Origin: Nectonema munidae | Lineage: Eukaryota > Nematomorpha > Nectonematoida > Nectonematidae | Length of the DNA: 64,000 bases | Assembly: GCA_030549495.1 (NCBI GenBank) | Contig: JAUIRK010001052.1 | Location: forward strand, 1,736,001-1,800,000 | Direction: 5' to 3' | Shown: one piece after another, positions 54,660 to 64,000 of the stretch | Position numbering within the stretch: position 1 is the first letter of the stretch | Layout of the letters: every line of letters starts with the position of its first letter | The notes under the pieces: generated by a model | Database searches by the model: none | What the model saw: only the letters and a program-made list of their open reading frames with translations | What the model was told of the DNA's origin: nothing | Program-made: the position numbers and the translations under genes

Positions 54660-57600
54660 CAGTGAAACTTTGAAAATCCGTCACTCGAATTTTCGGCACC
54701 CTCAACATCCGTCAGGTTTTTTTCGATAACGGAAATTTGTCTGTTGTATTTACCTCAAAAATTCGTCTGTCGCAACATCCATCTCTGTCATCCAATCTTG
54801 GTAACCGGTGAGTTATTGTAATGTGAATAATGTCTCGATAGTTCGTCAAGTTTGCTTACACATTGTTGTAATAAATTACACTATTGACAATTACAATAAT
54901 TTCTTGGCTTTTCAAACACATTTTAAATAATTTCTCTTATTATGTAAAATTTTTTCTCACTTTTTATTATAATGTTTTCTTTGAATTTTTGTGATAATTT
55001 CTGTCTTGAAGAAGTTATATTTGAATATTTTTTAACATTGTAATATCTGAAGAGAAATATAATTAAAAATATAATAATTTTCTTATTTTTTATATTATAA
55101 ATAATAATTAATAATCTTTTATAATTTTATATTTTTATATTGTTATAGGAATAAATTTGCTTACATATAAAAAATATATCACAAAAAATAAAAATCTTAA
55201 TAAAACTTATTGAATTCTTTTTTGTCTTTTTAATTTAGAACTAAATCCTTGTTCTTGTATTTTTATTCTTTAATGCATTTAACTTTGAAAGAACTTAAAA
55301 GATCATGCACTGATTTAACTGTAGAAAAAAGTATTAAATTTGTGTGTACAAGAACCATCATTCATCAGCAAGTCATCGTGAAATTGTTGCGCTTTTTACG
55401 AAAGAATGGAAGGAAACAATTGGTCGTACAACAGTTGCAGATATTTTGAGAAAAAACAAGAAATGGAAACCAAAATCAGGTTCCGTTTCAGAGCGTCAGC
55501 TTAACACGTTAATCTAGAAGAGGCCATGATGATTGATTTGGTTAAATGCATACAAGGAATGCCCTGATCACTGGCTTAATGTTACACGATAAAGTTTAAC
55601 TTTGGCAAAAAGATGTAAATTAAAGAGTTCAGCTACTCTGATGGATGGCTAGATCGATATAAAAAGAACCATTGGATAAGCAAACATTATGCTCATAGAT
55701 AAAGTTGAAGTGCTGACATAAATGCAGTGGAAGTTGGGCGTGGAAGCTTGGAACAAAAATTAGCTAAAACAATCGAGCAAACGTTTACAATTGTGACGGA
55801 ACAGGTTTGTTCCATAAGCTACAGCCTGTCAACAGATTAACCACTCCACCTGCAAAATGACAAAAAGAGAAAAGATAGTTTGGCGGTGCTTTTATGCTCT
55901 AATAGTGATGGGACTGGCAAAATAAAGCATTTTTTAATAGAAAAAGCAAAGCGTCCCATTTTTCTTTGGAAAGACATTTGATGCGACTATTATTTATGTA
56001 AATTATTAACATCACAACTCAAAAACATGAATGACTGCTAACTTGTTTCAAACTAGGCTCTTCAACCTAAACAAAAATGTAACAAATAAAGAAAAATATT
56101 ATTATGTTGTGTGACAACGTTGTTAGTCAATAAGTCGCAAGAAATGTCAAATGTAACGATGTTGTTCCTTCCTCCAATCACTACTTCACACATTCAACCT
56201 ATGGATGTTGGGATCTTAAAAGTTTCAAAGCTCATTACAGAAGTTTACAAACACGTTACTGCTTCCACTGTGTTGAAATCGAGCAACCTTTAAAAGTTTC
56301 AGTGCGCTTTGTTTGGAAATGATTAAAACAACGTGGAGCAATGTTACACCTACTACTATTTATAATTGATGCTGTCTTATTTCTATTTTGCGTTCTTCAT
56401 CAGAAACGGAGATTTGACATTCAGAAAAAGACATCTTAATCATGCAAGAATTACAAAAATGATTTAAATTCACTCACTGATACTTTGCAAACTCCTTTTA
56501 CTAGCCGCATGTCAGTTGATTAACTCTTAAATGTTGTTGCATGTAGTTCCTTTATTGATGATAAAGATATTATACAAACAGAAGGAAACTCAAAATTGCC
56601 TCTGATTCTACAGGGTGTTTCACCAACTCAGCCCCATTTTCCAGCCTAAATTAAAAGACGTAGGAAGAAAACAAATATATGACAGAAAAGCTGCATTAAT
56701 TGTTAACACATGTGCACATTTGTAAGAATTTATATCAATATTTGGTGTGTCCAACAGCCGCTTCTCGATCTGCTTCCAATTGGCCGTGTAAGATTCCAAG
56801 CGTAACACTAACAACTCGCAGTCGAACTCCCTTACTTCGACAACACTGACTACAGTAAGCGGAAGGTCTTTCCTGTCGTTCTGGAGACGTTTTTAAACAC
56901 TGTCCTTGAGTATTGCTCCCAAATGTTCACATGCGTTAAGGTCAAGCGATGCTCCCTGCCACTCATCATTTCCTAAAAAATCAAGCTTGTTTGCCTTCAG
57001 AAGATTTTTTGCCAAAGCACTCATGCACGGAGCCCGATTGTGCAGAAATGTGGTTTTTTTTATGTCGAACATTTTCTGAGCTTTTTAGGAAAGGAACTAC
57101 ATGTTGAGTCAACATAATGTCTTGGAAGTATCTTCTGTTTCATTACTGTCATTGTTTTTTGATGTCACGAAACAACCTTTTCGCCGTGAAAATCAAAAAG
57201 ATACCGACACATCGTTTAGATTTTGATCTCTCTTGAATCTTCAAGTCTTGAGGAATGTGACCATTTTAAGAGCCCAAATTCTGTCGTTTTGGAAGTTGAG
57301 ACAACGAACTTCATAAATAAAAAATTCATCTGAAGGAGGTAAGAAAAGATCTCTGTTGTTCACTTGCTCAAAAACTCACAAAACCACATGTGATCCTACA
57401 TATTTTTATGCGAGAGTTTTGGCGCTGGAAGCTAATGAAAAGCCTTGGCACCAATGGAATGAAGAAACTTGTGGATGCTTGCAACACTCTTTTCCTCATC
57501 TCGAATCCTTTCAATATCCTTTTGAAAGCAGTGGATTCTCTTTTCTCTCTATCAAGCGACTCGGTGAAAATTTCTTTGCTTTTCTGAGACAAGCTTTCTG

Positions 57601-58371
57601 CCATTTGAGCAGGTCTGCTGTCCATCTCACAGTCAAATGGATCACGATTCCAATTGCTTTTGACAAATTCTTGATATATATTCAAGTATCTGGTAACCCG
57701 GGATCGGGATATGGTTCCTAATGGCTGATCTTTCGCGATGCGAAAAGTAATGGTCATAATGCGGCATATCCACCTCAATTTTTCTGAATCATTTAACAAA
57801 GACATGTTTCACAAAATCTATAATAAAAAGAGAAATAATATTTAGATTACCATAAAATTTGGTATTTCAATTAACAATTAAATGTACTTTCCTACTGTAT
57901 TAGTGAGTTAATGAGGACCCAGTTTTGCTGTGCACGGGGGAGGTGACTAAGGTGGTGAAACACCCGCTGTAGTATTGAATAAAGCGACTGGGAAAAAGTT
58001 TAGTGAGAAAAAGTCTTGCTGCTGCTATAGGATATATGAAACAAAATCCTATTACAGCTAAAAATCATCTAGTTAGTATGTGGAATGGAATGTATGCTTT
58101 ATTACGAACGCCTCGTAAAAACGGCAAAGCAGACATTCGAAAACTTTTTTGCTATAAAAATTTAAAATAACAAACTGCTTTGTCTTCCCTTATTTTTGTC
58201 TAAAGAATAAATTTATAATTTAAATCATTGTTAATTTATCGGGTAATGTGATAGTTAAATATAACAGAATAAAATGTTTATAATGCTAAATATTATTTCA
58301 ATTTTCCGTCAGCCTCGAAGATCCGTCAGTTTTTTAGGAACGGATGGTCACGGAAAAACGCCGCTTGACTG
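54660..58371 (+). mobile_element. Tigger/pogo element, broken, with a mariner inside
   Basis: The left end TACAGTGAAACTTTGAAAAT and the complement of the right end TACAGTCAAGCGGCG begin alike, and both flanks are TA. AATCCGTCA / TCCGTCAG words mark both subterminal zones. + strand coding: LKELKRSCTDLTVEKSIKFV at about 55270-55335 (CENP-B-like N-terminus), EIVALFTKEWKETIGRTTVA then DILRKNKKW, NCDGTGLFHKLQPVNRLTTP with PAK.QK (first catalytic Asp), SDGTGKIKHFLIEKAKRP, and FLPPITTSHIQPMDVGILK (DDE_1 third motif) at about 56165-56222. Stops and shifts are frequent. Without the 1.36-kb mariner the element is about 2.35 kb, the usual Tigger size. Confidence 0.9.
56611..57969 (-). mobile_element. 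mariner/Tc1-superfamily element inserted in Tigger, broken
   Basis: The left end CAGGGTGTTTCACCAACTC and the complement of the right end CAGCGGGTGTTTCACCACC match apart from two extra bases. Both flanks are TA. The minus-strand N-terminal frame (57368-57805) reads KSNWNRDPFDCEMDSRPAQM, AESLSQKSKEIFTESL and a helical stretch. Pieces with IPQDLKIQER, then FLHNRAPCMSALAKNLLK and DLNACEHLGAILKDSV, follow towards the left end. HN.APC and DLN..E are catalytic-domain motifs of the Tc1/mariner transposase. Several stops and frameshifts; its 1,359-bp length is near that of a complete mariner. Confidence 0.88.
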
Positions 58372-61010
58372 TATAATATTGAAGTACTTCCAATTATTAA
58401 AACTTTTGAAATTAAAACGAATTTATATACAACAATTTGATTTCTGTGTCGGTTTTTTAGTTTGTATAGTTTTAAGTCGTTTTATGCGCCATTATGTATA
58501 AGTAATCTAAGCTAGTTTACAGGCAACATTATAGGTTCTAGAATCTTTTTTCAAATTAAATATGTATCCTTTTCCTATTTTTTTATTTATTTTATCTTTA
58601 CACTTGTTAATAATGCAAGATTTTTTAATTTTGTTTATTTATAACGCTTGAACAAAAGAATACAATTCTTTAATAATAATTATATAAAGTTTTATATTTT
58701 TCAAGAAATAAGATTCTAATATGCATAATAATTTCACTTTTTTCGTATTTCTTATTTCATTCAATTTATTTTTAAATAATTTCTCTTTTTCTCGCTTCGC
58801 AAAGAATATCTTGTAAAGTTCAAATTTTTAAAATTACACTCTCATTTAATGTTTTTATGATTTGAGATTATTATAAGATCAGTCTTTCTATGTTTGCCAA
58901 AAGGAAAAATAGAAGATTTACTGATTTCTGTCCAAGAAAGTATTAACACTCAGCCTCCAACAATGTAATTTCAAAAAAGAAATAGGACCATTAGAGATAG
59001 TTGTTTTATTTTATGTATCAATAAGGTGGATGTAATTTCATGTATAATTTTTCCAAGTTTTTTTAAACTTTTTTCTCAGCATACGTTTTTTATTTGAAAT
59101 TTCATTTGTCTTCTAAAAAAATTTTTAATTTTTAAAATTAATGATGGAAAACATATGGATAAATTTAAGGGTCGCATATTTTACTAGAATGAATTTATAC
59201 ACGAGTAATTCAAAAATTGGTCCAATTTTTGGCCATATAGTTTTCTAATAAGAGTTCAATCAAATCCTTATATTTCTCAAAACTGTGCATCTTGGTTTAT
59301 CCAAGTAAATTTTTGAGAAAATTCTTTGAAAATTTTGTTAATTTTGATGTTAACACAAACGTCATAACAACAAAAATATCAAAATATGAAAGGGCATATC
59401 AAACTGACATAATATAAGTGAGAATACACCACAAAAATAGAAAATCAAAACTGAAATAAGATTGGATTCTTCTTTGGGCGAAGTCAATTTACTTAAAATT
59501 ACTTTATTAGAAAGAGACAAGAAAAAATGTCAAAGTAAGACGATTCTGAAAAAAAATAGTTTCACAAATTATGGCGAAAATAGTGTAATATCGTTAATTA
59601 CCTTTGAAAAATGACACTTGGCTCTTTTCAAGGATGAGAAGTAAAAAGTAAAAGTAAAAGGTTCAGATTAGTTTCGTTATTTTGGCTTTCTTTTGAAAAA
59701 TATGCTTATTGTGCGTGAATTGCCAGGTAAGTTCTCCCTAGAACACGATATTATCCCTAAAATATGAGATGATGGAAGCATTTAGTGTTTGCCAAAAGTT
59801 TTTGTCGGTAATGTTGCACTACCCGTGCACAAGACTAACAGGTAGAAAAAACGAGTCGACTTTTCAGTTAAATCCACTTGAATCCTTTATTTTATCGTGC
59901 TTTTTGGAACATAAGAGTTGTTTTTTATTATTATTAATTATTAAAATTACTTAGTAAGTTTTTAGTTAGTTTTAACGACTATTTAGCAGGTGTTTCATTC
60001 ATCGAAACTAATTTTATAAAAACTTCGTCAAAAATAAGCAATATCTAACTAAACAAAAATCTGTAATTTGCTAAAACCTTCTCGTACCAAATCTTAATAT
60101 TCAACTTGTGTACGCATAGTGCAACATTACCATTCCTGTCTTTTATTTTTAAGGTTAATTCTTATATATCTGATGTAAGTATTCCATTAAATCCTCTTTT
60201 GCTATATTTCGTTGTACTAATCTGTTAATCGCGTATAATTAGAACTAAAATTCATATTTTATTATTTTCATTTTTTATCGAGATATTGTATATCAAATCA
60301 TTATTCTGGTAAGCTAGAACTAGGACGATACAAAGTATATTTTTGTCTTAACTCTTTACAAACAATCTTGGCAGATTATTGGATAGTACTTTGTCAAATA
60401 ATTAAAAATCCAAAAATCCAAACTTAGGTAAGTAAAAGTATCAACGCTTTACTTGAAAACTTTTAGCATTAAAATTAATATAAACATCGTAATATCACAG
60501 CAAGAAAAAAATAAAAACTAATTTCTTGTGTTCTATAATGCAATAACGAGCGTGAATTTATTTTTGAAAAGGAGCCCATTGAACAGTTAAATCATAAAAT
60601 TGTATTTTGATGTTTGAAAAAAGTTAAACTTCCAACTTAGATCATGGCTGTCTGGGGTAATATGCATGCAAACTTTGGGAATTACAAATAGAAGGAAAGT
60701 ATAAGAAATTCTTTGTTCGACCTTTTTTATGTAGTTTCACGTTCAAGCCTGGGCAGCCCATTTGAAAGTGTATTAAATAATGAGTAATCTTCTTTTCTAC
60801 ACTGATTCCAATTATGGCAAATGGAAGTACTTTCATAGATGGAAAATGGTCTCATAACTAATATTTTCATTATATTTGAGATTGTGTAATCAAGTTTTCA
60901 CTCATGTGATTTGTGATGTAGAATGCGGAGATGAGAGCAGAATAACTTTGGAAAGAGATGAAATGAATCACTTCTCGATAACGATGATTTGAGTCAAGTG
61001 TTGACCATGG
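58372..61010. other. AT-rich stretch without firm features
   Basis: No transposon ends or coding domains were recognised. Open stretches at 59769-59954 (+) and 60642-60836 (-) were read without finding any family. Confidence 0.4.
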
Positions 61011-61013
61011 TCG

Positions 61014-61035
61014 TGGTGGTGATGATGATGATGAT
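61014..61035. repeat. short GGT/GAT microsatellite
   Basis: GTGGTGGTGATGATGATGATG, a trinucleotide run changing from GTG to ATG. Confidence 0.8.
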
Positions 61036-62269
61036 TAAATTTTCCTTTGTTGAAATTTCAATCTAAAGTGAAAAGTCTTGTGTGTTCACTGCTTTATGCT
61101 TATTCGGCAAATGATGATAGATCAAATTGAAGAAATTTTTACTTATAGGAGAAACAACATATATACATACACACATTACACAGAGATCGAGACTTTAATT
61201 TGTGAATTGTGTGTGTTGAAATTAATTTCTAGCTAATAATGATTAATGACATGATTTCACCATCTCATTTATCTATCACTATGCAGTATTCATCACCTAG
61301 CGCTTACTACCTCTTAATTAAGTGCAAAGCGATATGATTGACAAATTTTGTCAATATCAACTCTTACACTTGAATTATTTAATTTCAAAAGGCAATCCCA
61401 CATTCATCATTGAGTTTGGCATCAGAAAAGGAGAAATGCTGTGTATTTATCATGTTCTTTTGTTCTCAAAGGGTGTGCTTAGTTATGTCTTCATCATCGA
61501 AATGAGAGAGAAGCATTCTTCACAAATTATTCCATAACTACATTTCGTGTAATAATGTTAAATTCAGCGTAAATATTGCAAAACCTCTGTGCAAAGTATG
61601 CTTCTATCCTTTGGTGCTTTTTAACTTAAACAAATAAATATTATTGTGTCTGTGTAAAAAGAGAGTGTAGACTTGCTAAAAGCGTTTTAAAATTAAAATG
61701 TGAAGAGTTGTCGTTTTTCCAAAAATATATTTATTATTTTTTCTGTCGATATGACATCACACTCTTCAATTCGTCGGAATTTTGTCTGTCGAAAAAATGT
61801 AGATAACCATTTAGTCAGTACAACCGTAAAAACTATGAAAGAAAGATATAATTTATGAAATGGCAAAACTCAAATTTAAAGTCATAAAATCATTTTTGCT
61901 TTCCTAGCACTACTTTTTCTTCCTATTTTCTTTTAAAATTCCCTATAAGTCGACACTTCTTGGTGCAGTAAATTAGTTAATGACATTGGTATAGTTATTA
62001 GTTATGCATATACATAGAATACGAGCAACAATTTAACTAACTGCATGACAAGTTAATTAACTAGCTAACAAAAAGGGAAAAATGCCATAAGTTAAAATTA
62101 TGGTCAATTAGGCAGCTATGTCGACCCATACAGGAAGATTACCCGTTTAAGTAAATAAAGCCATAGTAGGGTTAGTGGGTATAAACTTTTTTACATTAAT
62201 TTAATATTACTCGTCCATTTTTATAAATTAGTTATTTTTCTTGTTTAAAATTTTCAATTTTTATAAAAA
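61036..62269. other. AT-rich stretch without firm features
   Basis: Nothing assignable. A 71-codon open stretch at 61322-61537 was not recognised. Confidence 0.4.
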
Positions 62270-63960
62270 TGGTTGAATTGTATCTTGTTAATTTAATGAA
62301 AGACATATGGAATCTTGTACCAGGAAAAAGTTAAAACAATTTAACAAAAGAAAAAATACTACAAAAATTGAACATTTTTCATAAAAAAAATTAAAACTCA
62401 AGAATTTTTTTATGATAATCTTCAAAAAAGAAAACTTCTGCAGCTTCAGAATATGTTGAAGATTTGTTGGCTATATTAATTGAAAAAGGTGGTTGACTTA
62501 GTAGACAAAGAATTTAAAACAACAAAATCGAAAACAAGTATGAAAAAAATATATTTAAATTAATTATTATAAAAAATGTAAGGGAGTGAAATTTGAAAAT
62601 ATTATCGATTGTCAATTTGTAGCTTTGCATAAACTTGGAGATTTTGGGATTGTGTATGAAAACAAGAATTTTCATCATGAAGATTGTGCCAAAAGAACAA
62701 ACTTTTGATGAGAATATGGAATATAGCATAAATAAAATAAAAGGCTTAGACTTAAAATTCGAAAAAAAAGCTAAAATAATTGACAATTCTTAAAAGTCGT
62801 ACAAAGATTCAAGAAACCATAATTATTTCCATTTATCTCATTTTTAGCTTAGTAATATATTAGAATCTGTTCAAAAAGAAAAAAGATCATTAAGATTTAA
62901 ACTTCAAAAACTCAGAAATATTCTATTTTATAAACTTCACTCCTTTTCATACCAAAAATTTTTCTTATCTTTATCTGAGAATGATTTCCTAGACTTGGAT
63001 TTTTTCAAAAAAAGCAAAAATATAATTTTTTTTATTGAAATTTTGAAAAAGCAGTTAGAAACGTTTACTCTTTTAAATAGTTTTACCATTTTTTCAGTAA
63101 AAAATACATCTCAAAATTGCTTTGAAAATAACATTAAAATTAAAAGAACTTTTTGCTTGTGAATCAAAATTGATGAAAAAAAATAATAATAATTTGAATC
63201 TACTCTTCATTATAACTCCAAGGATAACCTTTGTTGTCGATTTTGCAAACAACATTAAAAATTCAAAAGTATTTCGATAGATATTTACGAAAACCTTAAT
63301 GAAATAGAAAAGTATAGACCTGTAGAATGCTTAGCTGCAAAGGAGTTAATGTTGCTGAATCAATTAATCCAATAGCCTTTTGGACAAGTTCTCAGCAAAA
63401 CAATTATGGCTTCATGAATAGTACAATAAGTGAGTTTGTGCCTGTTTTAAAAACAAAATTTAATAACACATTTTATAATTCTTTGTACTGAGTGTGTGAC
63501 ATGTAGAAGAAGATTTTTTCGCAACTATAAAATAAACCTTTAGATCTTAAAGTTGAATGATTTGGTTTTATGCATATCTTATCAAAATTTGTTATATATT
63601 ACATTTATATTACATTTATAAATGGAGAAATTTGTAAATATGATGCTAATTTTAGCTAAACACTTAGTTAAACGATTGTGCCACCATATCCTGAGAGAAA
63701 AACTAATTCTTAAGTCAATAAACGGGCAAAAAAATTTAAGTGAAATGTTTTAAGGTAAAAATGAAATGAAGCCTTTAATTTCGGATAAACAAAATTTTTC
63801 TTCTGCAGTAGAATTTTTATTAACTTTTAAAAAATACATTCAAAACTTAAATTTTTGTTTAGAAAAAGAAATGATGCAATTCTTAAAAATAATTGATGGA
63901 GTACTTACCTTGTATTATACACTGATATAAATATATCAGAACAAATTTAAAAAAATTCTG
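62270..63960 (+). pseudogene. possible decayed coding element, family unknown
   Basis: The + strand gives several protein-like pieces in changing frames: VKFENIIDCQFVALHKLGDF with GIVYENKNFHHEDCAKRTNF (about 62585-62710), SLRFKLQKLRNILFYKL, SIDIYENLNEIEKYRPVECL and AAKELMLLNQLIQ (about 63270-63375), SINGQKNLSEMF, and EMKPLISDKQNFSSAVEFLL to QFLKIIDGVLTLYYTLIYIS (63740-63930). They all read in the same direction, and some have balanced composition, which hints at an old gene or transposon eroded by frameshifts. No domain is recognised. AT-rich chance frames remain a real alternative. Confidence 0.3.
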
Positions 63961-64000
63961 TCCTTCTTATTTGCTTTATTTATGATACAAGAAGAAAAAT

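Overview
The window looks like nuclear DNA of an arthropod: it is strongly AT-rich, has long introns, and is packed with decayed transposons of many classes. The only clear host gene is the 3' two thirds of an acetylcholinesterase on the + strand, closest by eye to the arthropod ace-1 type. A crustacean such as a parasitic copepod, or a chelicerate, would fit, but nothing here fixes the species.

Region 1 (1-20,760) is the acetylcholinesterase gene. Seven exons join in frame to 1,359 nt (452 codons plus stop), carrying the catalytic Ser, Glu and His, two intrachain disulfide pairs, and a last exon encoding an aromatic-rich tail ending in a cysteine. That tail is the tetramerisation (T or WAT) type rather than the GPI-anchor tail usual in insects. 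The 5' exons lie upstream of the window. Its introns hold a hAT remnant, a hAT MITE, tRNA-derived SINE-like pieces, a LINE with zinc knuckles, endonuclease and reverse transcriptase, and a LINE 3' end. A repeat in opposite orientation lies on either side of exons 3 and 4.

Region 2 (20,760-30,880) is a transposon cluster: a minus-strand LINE fragment, an unclassified transposon-like gene remnant, a piggyBac C-terminal remnant, two abutting LINEs in the same orientation, and a broken hAT element on the minus strand.

Region 3 (30,880-38,350) has a lone piggyBac-like terminus, two neighbouring satellite arrays with monomers of about 150 bp, a large palindrome, and a broken piggyBac with both terminal repeats and TTAA flanks. 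That piggyBac probably carries a second, nested element.

Region 4 (38,350-64,000) is mostly unannotatable AT-rich sequence with well-bounded elements: a hAT MITE, a hAT nested inside another hAT, a long-arm hairpin MITE, a Mutator-like element with about 150 bp terminal repeats, and a Tigger/pogo element with a mariner inserted in it. One 111-nt exon-like segment (46,679-46,789) may belong to an unidentified host gene. No LTR retrovirus, tRNA gene, rRNA gene or CRISPR array was seen.
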